From assembly GCF_036924595.1 (NCBI RefSeq), contig NZ_JAZHRV010000001.1, positions 6,475,501 through 6,539,500 on the forward strand: a stretch of 64,000 nt of DNA, given 5' to 3'. The notes beneath the pieces are model-generated. The model saw only the letters and a list, made by a program, of their open reading frames with translations, was not told the origin of the DNA and did not search any database. Positions 43,916 to 51,418 of this stretch are shown one piece after another (within the stretch, counting starts at the first letter, position 1; every line of letters begins with the position of its first letter). The position numbers and the translations under genes are program-made. Source of the DNA: Bradyrhizobium algeriense. Lineage in GTDB: Bacteria; Pseudomonadota; Alphaproteobacteria; Rhizobiales; Xanthobacteraceae.

Positions 43916-44437
43916 TCATGACTGTCCCGCGCTCGCGCCCAGGGCGACGAGAAGCTCGTCCAGCTGCTCGAACTGCTCGGGCATCGCGTCCGCCGCCCCG
44001 GTGCCGGCAGCGTCGAGAGCTTCCTTCGAGGGATAGAGCTCGTGCATGACCAGCAGCGTCTTGCCACCTTTTTCCTCGAAGGTCACCGTGGTGACCGGTC
44101 CACCGTCACCACCTTCGTCATTGGTCCAGACGAGGCGCGAGTGCGGTGTCACTTCGATATACCTGCCGAAGAATGCCGAGGAGTTTGAGGCATCATGTCC
44201 GAACTCGAGGCGGTATTTGCCTCCGGCACGAACATCCATCTCGCAGGAAAGCAGGGGCACGCCCATCGACTTCGGTGCCCACCACCGCATGAACAGCTCG
44301 GGCTTGGTCCAGGCCTCGAACACGGTGCGCGCCGGCGCGTCAAAGGTTCGCGTAACGACCAGCTCCCGGTCGGACTTCCGTTCCACCGTCGTGTGGTTCT
44401 TTATGGGGGTGGACTCACCCTCTCTTCTTTTGTCCAT
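43916..44437 (-). CDS. SRPBCC/AHSA1-family protein
   Basis: 173 aa. The AHSA1 fold is clear: LVVTRTFDAPARTVFEAWT, FMRWWAPKSMG, MDVRAGGKYRLEFGHD and the C-terminal helix MPEQFEQLDELLVAL. Members bind hydrophobic small molecules and are very often encoded directly after an ArsR-like gene, as here, with a 23-bp overlap. Likely an effector-binding partner or detoxification protein controlled by that regulator. Confidence 0.87.
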   Translation of the reverse strand: MDKRREGESTPIKNHTTVERKSDRELVVTRTFDAPARTVFEAWTKPELFMRWWAPKSMGVPLLSCEMDVRAGGKYRLEFGHDASNSSAFFGRYIEVTPHSRLVWTNDEGGDGGPVTTVTFEEKGGKTLLVMHELYPSKEALDAAGTGAADAMPEQFEQLDELLVALGASAGQS

Positions 44438-44780
44438 CGACCTTCTCCTTCCGTTTCAATTCCTCGACAACCTTGTCCAACTCGTCGAAGCGTGCGTCCC
44501 AGAGATGGCGGTGCCTTTCGATCCATGCCGCCTCTTCCTCCAGTCGGCGTAGGCCGAGCTTGCAGGTCCGCACTCGGCCGACTTTCTCCGTGGTGACGAG
44601 TCCCGCCTGCTCCAAGACGCCGACGTGCTTCTTCATGCCCGTGAGGGTCATTTGGAACGCCTCGGCAAGGTCCGTGATCGAAGCGTCTGCACGTCCGAGC
44701 CGCTCCAGAACGCCGCGTCGGGTGGCGTCCGAGAGCGCGGCGAACGAGGCATCTAAGCGGGTCCGGGAATACTGAACCAT
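44415..44780 (-). CDS. ArsR-family transcriptional regulator
   Basis: 121 aa from ATG 44780 (MVQYSRTRLDASFAALSDAT). Winged-helix elements: RRGVLERLGRADASITDLAE and FQMTLTGMKKHVGVLEQAGL. No metal-binding cysteines are present, as in the ArsR proteins paired with AHSA1 genes. Its start codon lies inside a perfect inverted repeat, so it probably represses its own operon. No ribosome-binding site is seen upstream, so translation may be leaderless. Confidence 0.9.
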   Translation of the reverse strand: MVQYSRTRLDASFAALSDATRRGVLERLGRADASITDLAEAFQMTLTGMKKHVGVLEQAGLVTTEKVGRVRTCKLGLRRLEEEAAWIERHRHLWDARFDELDKVVEELKRKEKVDGQKKRG

Positions 44781-44792
44781 TCGGTTCAGTAT
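44769..44792. promoter_or_regulatory. Perfect inverted repeat over the ArsR start codon
   Basis: ATACTGAACC and GGTTCAGTAT are perfect 10-bp arms with a 4-bp spacer; the ArsR ATG falls in its centre. Best read as an autoregulatory operator. Confidence 0.7.
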
Positions 44793-45043
44793 GTAGCGCA
44801 CGGATTGGCGGCATGCAAGGGGGACCGAGCGCGCTGCGTTGCCGGCCGCCCCCCAGATCGAATCCATCTCGACGAGATTCGATCGACTCGGCGATCCCCA
44901 GGCCCTGTAGCCATTCCGCCAGAAGCGATTCGAACTTTTCTGCCGTCCGGGATCGCCGAACTAACGATATCTAAGAGTGTTCCGATTTCCGCCGTCGTAG
45001 CCAGTGCGGCTTTGTCGTAGTTTCAGCGACTTGCGGCGGGATT

Positions 45044-45098
45044 TGGCGCGCCACGGCCGATGAAGATGGGCACTATTGCTTCGCCGTGACGCTATGAG
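45044..45098 (+). repeat. Dispersed palindrome, copy B
   Basis: TGGCGCGCCACGGCCGATGA continuing AGATGGGCACTATTGCTTC and GCCGTGACGCTATGA. Arms GCGCCACGGC/GCCGTGACGC pair with one G-T. Lies between the ArsR start and the EamA stop. Confidence 0.8.
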
Positions 45099-45155
45099 GT
45101 CTAACCGGACTGAGCAGCCCCAATCAGCTAATCTGCGATGGCCTGCGATCTTGCA

Positions 45156-46121
45156 CTACACCTCATCGGCGTTTCTCAGGGCGGTTTGGCCTACATCGCG
45201 GCCCGCAGGCGATTTTTCTGTCGGCTGATTAACATTGGCAATGCACAGCAGCACCACCACGGAGCTGATTACCAGCGCCGCACCAACCAAGCTGCGGAGG
45301 GCAATGTGTTCACCCAGAATCACCACACCAAGGATGACCGCGACCACTGGATTTACGAAAGTGTAGGTTGCAACGATGGGCGCTGGCATGCGGTCCAGGA
45401 GCCACAGATAGGCGGTGTTGCCGATGACGCTGCCGAGGAGAGCGAGATAGATCAGGCTGGCGAGCGAAACGACTGTGACTTGTTGCGGCGCGAAGTTCGC
45501 CCATTCGCCGCTTAGCCCACTGAGCATCAGCAACACTGCGCCACCGCAGATCAACTGCATCCCGGCAAGATCGCGGGGCGGAATACAGGCTGCACGTCTT
45601 TGCGCGTATACAGTGCCGAGCGCCCAGGCGAGGGCCGAAGCCAGGAGGAGAACAATCATCGAGATTGGCAGAGAATTCTCACCATTCGACGTCTCATTCC
45701 ATGCGATAAGCGCAACGCCAAAGAAGCCGGGCAGAAGTCCGATGAGCCGTTTCAGCTGTTGCCTGTCGCCAATGGCGAGGTCGACGAATACAATCCAGAA
45801 TGGAATGGTCGCTAGAATGATCGCGGATAGTCCGGAGGGGACGAAACGCTGGGCGTAGGCTAGCGCCCCGTGACAACCCACAAACAGGAGTAGACCGCTG
45901 ACCGCGGCGTGGCGCCAGTCCTGCCACGATCGCACGGTCAACCGGTCCAGCTGCGACAGCGCAAACAGCACTAAACCGCCGAGAACCGATCGTGATCCGA
46001 CCAAGAGAAAAGGCGGAATCGATTGCAGGCCCAGTGCGATCGCCAGGTATGTTCCTCCCCACAAAAAGTAAATTGCGGCGAAAGCCGCAACCAACCGCTC
46101 GCGACCGATCTTTCCGGACAT
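45156..46121 (-). CDS. EamA/DMT-superfamily transporter
   Basis: 321 aa with ten hydrophobic segments and two EamA repeats: AAIYFLWGGTYLAIALGLQS, VGSRSVLGGLVLFALSQLD in the first half and LLGSVIGNTAYLWLLDRMPA, TYTFVNPVVAVILGVVILGE in the second. It resembles YedA-type exporters of amino acids or drugs. Cassette-like position: a repeat copy lies 55 bp past its stop and another 213 bp before its start. Confidence 0.9.
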   Translation of the reverse strand: MSGKIGRERLVAAFAAIYFLWGGTYLAIALGLQSIPPFLLVGSRSVLGGLVLFALSQLDRLTVRSWQDWRHAAVSGLLLFVGCHGALAYAQRFVPSGLSAIILATIPFWIVFVDLAIGDRQQLKRLIGLLPGFFGVALIAWNETSNGENSLPISMIVLLLASALAWALGTVYAQRRAACIPPRDLAGMQLICGGAVLLMLSGLSGEWANFAPQQVTVVSLASLIYLALLGSVIGNTAYLWLLDRMPAPIVATYTFVNPVVAVILGVVILGEHIALRSLVGAALVISSVVVLLCIANVNQPTEKSPAGRDVGQTALRNADEV

Positions 46122-46125
46122 CAGT

Positions 46126-46145
46126 TACCTGCCGTACTGCAGGTA
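46126..46145. promoter_or_regulatory. Inverted repeat over the EamA ribosome-binding site
   Basis: TACCTGC and GCAGGTA (7-bp arms, 6-bp spacer) five bases upstream of the EamA start codon. Could be an operator or an RNA stem hiding the ribosome-binding site. Confidence 0.4.
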
Positions 46146-46318
46146 CAATAGGACCTCAACGCGTCGATGGTCCGTCAAGTTTCGTCATCGCGGAACCTTG
46201 ATCGAGGTTTGGCCCGGAGCGCATCACGCGAGAGCACGGAGCCGAGATCATGCGGCGCGTCCGTCCGGCAGGCGCAGCCTAAAAGATAGAGGCGAAGGAA
46301 CCGCAACGACTGGCGGCG

Positions 46319-46389
46319 ATAGCGTATTCGAAGTGGCGCGCCACGGTCGACGGAGATGGGCACTATTCGTTCGCTGTGCCCCTATGATG
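46319..46389 (+). repeat. Dispersed palindrome, copy C
   Basis: Core from 46334: TGGCGCGCCACGGTCGACGG, AGATGGGCACTATTCGTTCG and CCCCTATGATG. Preceded by ATAGCGTATTCGAAG, as in copy E; the outer ATAGCG can pair with CGCTAT in the better conserved copy. Confidence 0.8.
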
Positions 46390-46442
46390 CAGCAGCCTGC
46401 CGCGCGCTCCAATCGGCAAGCCTACGACGTCCCGCGATCTTG

Positions 46443-46565
46443 CTACCCGGGTCGTGGGCCTCCCGATATCGCAGGATCTGCCGAGACATGCTGACCGGCC
46501 CAGAAATGGGCAAAGGACTCCCCCAGCGCCGCCTCCATCCGGGCCCAGAACTCTGTGTGCCTCAT
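46443..46565 (-). pseudogene. Truncated DUF3046-like gene (actinobacterial type)
   Basis: 40 codons, ATG overlapping the methyltransferase stop by 4 bp. MRHTEFWARMEAALGESFAH and FWAGQHVSAD match the first 30 residues of DUF3046, a family I know only from Actinobacteria (next to recA-recX), which continue with 'ELGGRTV..AL..G'. Here the reading changes to PAISGGPRPG and stops, so the 3' half is lost. Confidence 0.6.
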
Positions 46566-47188
46566 GCCCGACTCGCCCGAACGCTCAGCCACCGATCATC
46601 CGGCCTTCCGATGCACCGACGTACGTCGCTGACGATCCAGCCGGAGTCTGTGAGTGCGGACCGCAGGGCGGGCTCGCGCCAGTACGTCTCGACGTACCGC
46701 CGAGGCGCCGACGCGCTGCCGTGTGTGGACACATCCTCGCCATCGCCCTCTCTAACCGAGGCGTGCAGTCGGCCACCGGTCCGGGTCGCCTCGGCAAGCC
46801 GTCCAAGCACCGTGCCGAAATCCTCGCGCGCGACGTGAATTAGGCAGGCACAGGCCCAGATCCCGTCGTACGGCGTGCCGGGACGCTGCGGGTCGGTCAG
46901 GTCTTCGGTCAGCGGGTCCAGCAGGTCGGCCTCGAAGCCACTCTCGCGAAGCAGTTCGGTGAAACCCTTCGAGATGTCGGTGCGCCGGACGCTCATCCCC
47001 CGCTTCTCGAGCTCTAGTGCATCTCGCCCGCCACCGCTTCCGATCTCCAGCACCCTGCCCGAGCCACCCAGCTCGGTCACGAACGCATCGATCTCTGTCG
47101 CGACCCATTCGGGCATCGCCGCGGCCTCCGCGGCGTACTCCGCCGCGACCGCGTCATAGGACCGCACGGTGTCCCGGTCGGTGCTCAT
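46562..47188 (-). CDS. SAM-dependent methyltransferase (class I)
   Basis: 208 aa from ATG 47188 with GAGAGGAG upstream. Motif I is GRVLEIGSGGGRDALELEKR, then motif II/III region VRRTDISKGFTELLRESGFE, IWACACLIHVAREDFGTVL and a C-terminal RYVETYWREPALRSALTDSG. The style is actinobacterial, and the downstream coupled DUF3046-like fragment supports transfer from that phylum. Target unknown. Confidence 0.85.
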   Translation of the reverse strand: MSTDRDTVRSYDAVAAEYAAEAAAMPEWVATEIDAFVTELGGSGRVLEIGSGGGRDALELEKRGMSVRRTDISKGFTELLRESGFEADLLDPLTEDLTDPQRPGTPYDGIWACACLIHVAREDFGTVLGRLAEATRTGGRLHASVREGDGEDVSTHGSASAPRRYVETYWREPALRSALTDSGWIVSDVRRCIGRPDDRWLSVRASRA

Positions 47189-47261
47189 GCCTGCGCTCCT
47201 CTCGATCTCGAACCTACGGCGGCCGCCAACGTGCCAACCGCGAACATGCCCGCGAATACGT

Positions 47262-47366
47262 TCAGCCGATGCGTGCGGCTCCCTGCGGGGAGCGATCAGC
47301 AATGTAGTCCAGAATCGATGCAAGGTCGGCCAGGGCGGGCAGCGTATAGCAGACAACCGCGAGCAA
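47262..47366 (-). pseudogene. ParE/RelE-type toxin remnant (N-terminal 34 codons)
   Basis: VVCYTLPALADLASILDYIA then DRSPQGAARIG and stop. This is the start of ParE toxins ('Y...AL.DL..IL.YIA.RSP.AA..'), which normally run to about 95 aa. No antitoxin gene remains. Confidence 0.55.
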
Positions 47367-47442
47367 GTTTCCCGTGCGCCGTCGGCGGCCCGATGTTGCG
47401 TCTGCGCGCCGATTGGTAACGATGTCGTGCGAAATCGTAGAC

Positions 47443-47498
47443 TGGCGCGCCACGGCCGATGAAGATGGGCACCATTGCTTCGCCGTGACGCTATGATG
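47443..47498 (+). repeat. Dispersed palindrome, copy D
   Basis: TGGCGCGCCACGGCCGATGA, AGATGGGCACCATTGCTTC, GCCGTGACGCTATGATG; almost identical to copy B. Lies between two toxin remnants. Confidence 0.8.
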
Positions 47499-47558
47499 CA
47501 GTTCGCCGAGCCACGCCACTGCTTGCGCGCATCGCCGAAAGCACTCTCCCGTTCTGCG

Positions 47559-47651
47559 ATGGCAGCGGTCGCTCTGGAGGCAGTCGGGCACGACGTCGTT
47601 TGGATGAGGACAGCGGCCCCAGGCGCGACCGATCCGGGATTAGGGAGACAC
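47559..47651 (+). pseudogene. DUF5615 PIN-like toxin remnant
   Basis: MAAVALEAVGHDVVWMRTAA then PGATDPG matches the N-terminal strand-helix of DUF5615 PIN-like toxins ('L...GHDVVWVR..APG..D'); the following residues do not. Only about 30 codons remain. Confidence 0.5.
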
Positions 47652-47897
47652 CATTACGTATTTCTGCAACTCCCAACTCCAACTGCTCGACGTGCTCGGT
47701 CGGCTTGCCGCACGGTCTGCCCTTATCCGCTGATGGGCCAACTCTAGACACAAACATAAAGCAGACTCGCTCTCGGCCACCTTATCGCTCCTGATTGCGG
47801 CAGTCCGGCTATCGCCAATCGGGAATGTTACATTGTTGCTACGTCACTGCGGCGACTCGGGTCGCTGAGCCACGGCTTGGTAGGGACGGAGTTGCAC

Positions 47898-48629
47898 ATG
47901 ACGAAGGAACTGGGTTTCGTTGCGGCCACGTTAATTCTTGCCGGCCCGGCCTTCGCGGCCGACTTGGCCGTCAAGGCGCCCGCTCTTGCGGGACCGTTGC
48001 CGGCGCAATGGAGTGGCTTTTATCTCGGCATCCATGGCGGTTACGGCTGGGGCCATGACAACGTAGCCGGCGACATCTCCCCGTTCTCGAACCCATCGCC
48101 CAGGGGCGGCGTGTTCGGCGGCCAAGCCGGCTACAACTGGCAATACGGCAGCATCGTCGGAGGCCTCGAAGTTGACTTCTCTGGCGCCGACTTAAGGCAT
48201 TCGCAAAGCATCACAGGCACCGCTGTGATTGGCGGGGCTTTCGTCAGCGAGACAGTTACAGTCTCATCAAAAGTCGATTATTTCGGCTCGGCACGGGCAC
48301 GCGCCGGCTTTCTTCTGACGCCGGATTGGCTGTTCTACGGGACTGCCGGCTTTGGGTGGGCGCACGATTCGGCAACCGGCTCGGCAACCCTCAGCATCAA
48401 CGGCACGGTGGTGGACAGTTTCTCAAACACCTTTTTCAATGACCATTTCGGATGGACGGCCGGTGGCGGCGTGGAATACAGACTTTGGCAAAATCTCCTG
48501 CTGCGCGCCGAATATCTACATTATGGATTCGGCTCGGCAACTTACCCTAACCTAATTCGCGGTGCGGTGCCGGTTAATTACGAGCTCAGCATCGATGTCG
48601 TTCGCGGAGGGTTGAGCTACAAGTTCTGA
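47898..48629 (+). CDS. Outer-membrane beta-barrel protein (Omp25/31-like)
   Basis: 243 aa from ATG 47898. Signal peptide FVAATLILAGPAFAADLAVK, then WSGFYLGIHGGYGWGHDN, GGVFGGQAGYNWQYGSIVGG, an eight-strand barrel pattern and the C-terminal GGLSYKF with a terminal Phe for BAM recognition. This is the porin/Omp25-Omp31 family common in rhizobia. It is the only plus-strand gene within the repeat array. Confidence 0.9.
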   Translation: MTKELGFVAATLILAGPAFAADLAVKAPALAGPLPAQWSGFYLGIHGGYGWGHDNVAGDISPFSNPSPRGGVFGGQAGYNWQYGSIVGGLEVDFSGADLRHSQSITGTAVIGGAFVSETVTVSSKVDYFGSARARAGFLLTPDWLFYGTAGFGWAHDSATGSATLSINGTVVDSFSNTFFNDHFGWTAGGGVEYRLWQNLLLRAEYLHYGFGSATYPNLIRGAVPVNYELSIDVVRGGLSYKF

Positions 48630-48748
48630 CGCCATTGGAAAAGCTTGGTGCTTTAAGCTTCGGGCTTCCTTGGTAGGCAGGCGTATTACGGTGACAGCGC
48701 ACTCAATTCGTGACGGGTTCAATCAAAGAAGCGGCCGATTTTGGCTGC

Positions 48749-48828
48749 GATAGCGTATTCCGAAGTGGCGCGCCACGGTCGATGAAGATGGGCACTACTC
48801 CTTCGCGATCGCGCTATGATGTGGGAGC
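48749..48828 (+). repeat. Dispersed palindrome, copy E
   Basis: Core from 48767: TGGCGCGCCACGGTCGATGA, AGATGGGCACTACTCCTTCG and CGATCGCGCTATGATGTGG. Outer ATAGCG (48751) and CGCTAT pair. Nearly identical to copy F, which is inverted relative to it. Confidence 0.8.
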
Positions 48829-49159
48829 CTACGACACGCCGCCCTAGCTGAAAAAGCGAAGGCCTACGATTAAGCGCTACGCTTCATCACCGCGATTGCG
48901 GGCTCCACACGCAGTCACGGTGTGCCCCATCTGCGATCACGGGCCCGCGCCCACGCCGATGGCGGAAGTACCCCAATAAGCAAGCCCTATTTGGCGCGGA
49001 AAGACACGGCGCGCGGAGCAGTTGCCCGGCCCATGCGTTATTTCGACCTGGCGGCTAAGGTAGTGGGCCCTCCGGGGCGAGGCCGCTAGGCGCGCTTGCT
49101 ACGCTTCGCCGTCTCGCACTGTTTGTTGCAGCCGGCATCGAGCCGCTTGCAGCGATCCT
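48829..49159. other. Spacer between copy E and a methyltransferase-like gene
   Basis: No reliable gene. A 29-codon minus-strand frame (49086-49175, three Cys, ten Lys/Arg) overlaps the neighbouring stop and could be a fragment; it is too short to call. Confidence 0.35.
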
Positions 49160-49663
49160 TTATGCGGCTCGCCATGGCGTCAACCGCGGAATCCAGCGCG
49201 GCACATTAGTCCGAAAGCTCTCGTACTCCGTGCCGAATGTTTGCTTGAGCGTCGGTTCTTCGTACATCACCACAAAGACATGAAAAAAAAGCCAGAGTAG
49301 CGCGCCGTACCAGAGGAGACGCCAGTCACCAAACAAAAGGGCCTGACCAAAAATGACTGCGACGACGGCGATGTAGATCGGATTTCGCACGTAGCGATAA
49401 AGGCCAGTCACTACGAGCTTTTGTGTCGGCGCGATCGGGGCGGGCGTCCCCAGCCCCTCCAGCGCAAAACGGGCAAATGAATCCACAAGTCCGGGCACTC
49501 CGACGATGATCAATATACCGCCGAGGATGCGGGTTAGATCGACGCCGAAAAAAGCTGGCCGAAATTCCCACTGCGTGACCCACCAGGGGACGAAGCCTGC
49601 CAGCGCCAACGGCGCAATGACGAAGAACAGAGCGGAGCCCAAGACGGCAATTGCTTTCGACAT
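49160..49663 (-). CDS. Isoprenylcysteine methyltransferase-like membrane protein
   Basis: 167 aa from ATG 49663. Membrane segments at the N-terminus (AVLGSALFFVIAPLALAGF) and centre, then the ICMT/PEMT SAM-binding motif LVVTGLYRYVRNPIYIAVVA and YEEPTLKQTFGTEYESFR near the end. Bacterial members methylate unknown lipids or small molecules. Its start codon lies 18 bp from copy F, so the repeat may carry part of its promoter or leader. Confidence 0.87.
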   Translation of the reverse strand: MSKAIAVLGSALFFVIAPLALAGFVPWWVTQWEFRPAFFGVDLTRILGGILIIVGVPGLVDSFARFALEGLGTPAPIAPTQKLVVTGLYRYVRNPIYIAVVAVIFGQALLFGDWRLLWYGALLWLFFHVFVVMYEEPTLKQTFGTEYESFRTNVPRWIPRLTPWRAA

Positions 49664-49680
49664 TGCGTGCTCCCACGCCC

Positions 49681-49740
49681 CTCCCACATCATAGCGCGAT
49701 CGCGAAGGAAGTGCCCATCTTCATCGACCGTGGCGCGCCA
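49681..49740 (-). repeat. Dispersed palindrome, copy F (inverted)
   Basis: Read on the minus strand: TGGCGCGCCACGGTCGATGA, AGATGGGCACTTCCTTCGCG and ATCGCGCTATGATGTGGGAG. Shares GTGGGAG with copy E beyond the core. Confidence 0.8.
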
Positions 49741-49777
49741 GCCCCCCATCGAGGCGCCGGCTCACGCACGCCAACAA

Positions 49778-50017
49778 CTATCTGATCGTTGAATCACGAC
49801 GGCCTTGCGAAAGCGTCTCGACCAGGCCCACTGTCCAGCACATCGGGCATCCGCGTAGCGCGACGAGGGCGGCAACGCCCGCGCCCAAGGATAGCCAAGG
49901 GTGCGCGGTCTGGTAGACGATAGCCCAAGCGAGTAGCGCCGCCGCAGCTGCGCCGCGCATCAGGTGTGCGCCCAGGAAGGCGCTCCCGAACATGCCGACT
50001 CCACGAAAGTAATTCAT
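49778..50017 (-). CDS. Small membrane protein with CPMC motif
   Basis: 79 aa from ATG 50017, overlapping the sigma-factor stop by 4 bp. Two hydrophobic segments (GAAAAALLAWAIVYQTAH; WLSLGAGVAALVALRG) precede ALRGCPMCWTVGLVETLSQG. It is DUF2892/YgaP-like in length and topology. With the CPAC protein on the other side of the sigma gene it could form the sensory or inhibitory partner. Function not known. Confidence 0.7.
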   Translation of the reverse strand: MNYFRGVGMFGSAFLGAHLMRGAAAAALLAWAIVYQTAHPWLSLGAGVAALVALRGCPMCWTVGLVETLSQGRRDSTIR

Positions 50018-50568
50018 GTGCTCTCTCGTCCGCTGTCCTTTGTGCCGAGCAGGTATTCGCGCACCAGTGTGCGGGCGCGGCGCAGGCGGCTTTTGGCCGC
50101 TTCGCGCGTCACGCCGAGCCGCCCGGCGATTTCCCAAATCGTCAGATCTTCGAGATCTCGCAGCAGCAGCACTTCGCGATGGGACGGCGAAAGCGACTCG
50201 ATCGCATTGACCAAGTCTATGCGCAACTCGTCCGGCGGGACCTTTGCGAGCTCGCGTGACTCTTCCAGGCTGGCGAGCTCCTCGACTCCGCGCATCAGCA
50301 TCAGCGCCGGCAGCATGCAAAGGCGCGCGATGATGGTCAGCAGCCAGCCGGCGAGTGCGGCTGGACTGCGGATCGTGCCCACGCGCCGGTACACGACGAT
50401 GAGTGCTTCTTGCACCACATCTTCGATAACCGAGGTGCGGTAGCAAAGGCGCCGGGCGTAGCGTCGAATGTCCGGCTGCAGCGCCACCAATAGCTGTGTC
50501 AGCGCGTGCCGGTCACCCGACCGTGCCGCGAGCAAGAGATCGTCTGATACGCGCGCCAAGGCAGTCAC
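50014..50568 (-). CDS. ECF-type RNA polymerase sigma factor
   Basis: 184 aa from GTG 50568, overlapping the upstream stop (GTGA). Region 2: LQPDIRRYARRLCYRTSVIE and DVVQEALIVVYRRVGTI; region 4: LSPSHREVLLLRDLEDLTIW and EIAGRLGVTREAAKSRLRRA. Directs RNA polymerase to its own set of promoters. No classical anti-sigma gene (zinc-binding or FecR-like) is adjacent; instead two small membrane proteins with paired cysteines are translationally coupled to it. Confidence 0.9.
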   Translation of the reverse strand: MTALARVSDDLLLAARSGDRHALTQLLVALQPDIRRYARRLCYRTSVIEDVVQEALIVVYRRVGTIRSPAALAGWLLTIIARLCMLPALMLMRGVEELASLEESRELAKVPPDELRIDLVNAIESLSPSHREVLLLRDLEDLTIWEIAGRLGVTREAAKSRLRRARTLVREYLLGTKDSGREST

Positions 50569-50771
50569 CCCTTCAGTGGCTCGCGCCCGGCGATGGCGCA
50601 GGCTGGGCAATAGCCGAACACGCCGGTGACCAGCGTCACGACACCCGCGCCGCTGAGCAGTAGCCCGAGCGGCGAAGCGTGCAGCGCAACCACGCCGCAG
50701 ATGAGCATCAAGCCCCCGCCGATCAGCCTGGCCGCGCGCTCCCACCCGCCAACGTTCTTCCTATACCACAT
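50565..50771 (-). CDS. DUF2892 family membrane protein with CPAC motif
   Basis: 68 aa from ATG 50771. MWYRKNVGGWERAARLIGGG is the usual DUF2892 start ('N.G..DR..R...G'), followed by two membrane spans and VFGYCPACAIAGREP. DUF2892 proteins are small inner-membrane proteins often linked to rhodanese or sulfur chemistry. First gene of the sigma-factor operon. Confidence 0.8.
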   Translation of the reverse strand: MWYRKNVGGWERAARLIGGGLMLICGVVALHASPLGLLLSGAGVVTLVTGVFGYCPACAIAGREPLKG

Positions 50772-51103
50772 GGTTCTGTGCTCCGGTTCGTGACGCGCCG
50801 CTATGGCGCATTCACCCAGACAAGAGGGCGCAAACCCGGCGCCGGGGTCGCGGCACAAAAAATAATTTGAGGGGGTGGCAGCTTCAGCAGGCTGGCGTGG
50901 GCGTCGGGACGCGAAGCCGTGAGCGCTTGGCAGCCAACAGCCGGACCGGCGCTGGCCAGTCAAGGCCGCAAGCCGGCGGAGCCGGGCGCGCGCAGTGCGA
51001 GCCTTGACGGGCCTGCGACGTGTCCGGCATCGGTTCGGCGAGGCGGTCGAGCTTGATGGCAAGATAAAAGCGACGAGTCGCTGCGGTCGATTTGGGCCGG
51101 GCG
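50772..51103. other. Promoter region of the sigma operon
   Basis: 332 bp between the DUF2892 start and the recombinase remnant. No supported gene. Short GC-rich inverted repeats occur but none is clear enough to name. Confidence 0.35.
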
Positions 51104-51418
51104 CTGTTCGACGAATACCAATCCAAGGAGAACGCCAAGCACACGCTGCGGGCGATGAAGGAGAATGCGCGCCGCGCTCAAAACCTTCGCCAGCCATGCC
51201 CGCAGGCGCATGCGCACCGAGTCAGGTGGCTACCGCCGCGACCACCTGCGCGCGCTGGCCCAGCGCATCGACGTGGACGCGAAAGAGGTTCGCATCATGG
51301 GGTCAAAAAGCGTGCTGTTGCGCACCCTTGTCGCGGCGTCCAGCGCAAAATCGGCAGGGTTTTGGAGTGCCCAGTTTTGTACCCGAAGTGGCGCGCCCGA
51401 AGAGATTCGAACTCCTGA
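51104..51418 (+). pseudogene. Serine recombinase remnant ending in tRNA-Arg
   Basis: The first piece, FDEYQSKENAKHTLRAMKEN, matches the region after the resolvase domain of large serine recombinases ('YQSKENAKHVLRAMKENARQGFW'). Near 51170 the frame jumps to ALKTFASHARRRMRTESGGY and RRDHLRALAQRIDVDAKEVR, LLRTLVAASSAKSAGF, the family's C-terminus; a second shift near 51355 gives GFGVPSFVP. The catalytic serine domain is absent. Such recombinase genes usually sit at the edge of integrative elements. Confidence 0.75.

Noticed and set aside
49086..49175. 29-codon Cys/Lys-rich minus-strand frame after the ICMT-like gene
   Set aside because: Overlaps the upstream stop, very short, no homologue known; could be chance.
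43561..49740. Reading the palindromes as integron attC sites
   Set aside because: No GTTRRRY/RYYYAAC boxes and no integron integrase in the window; cassette-like spacing is reported instead as an open question.
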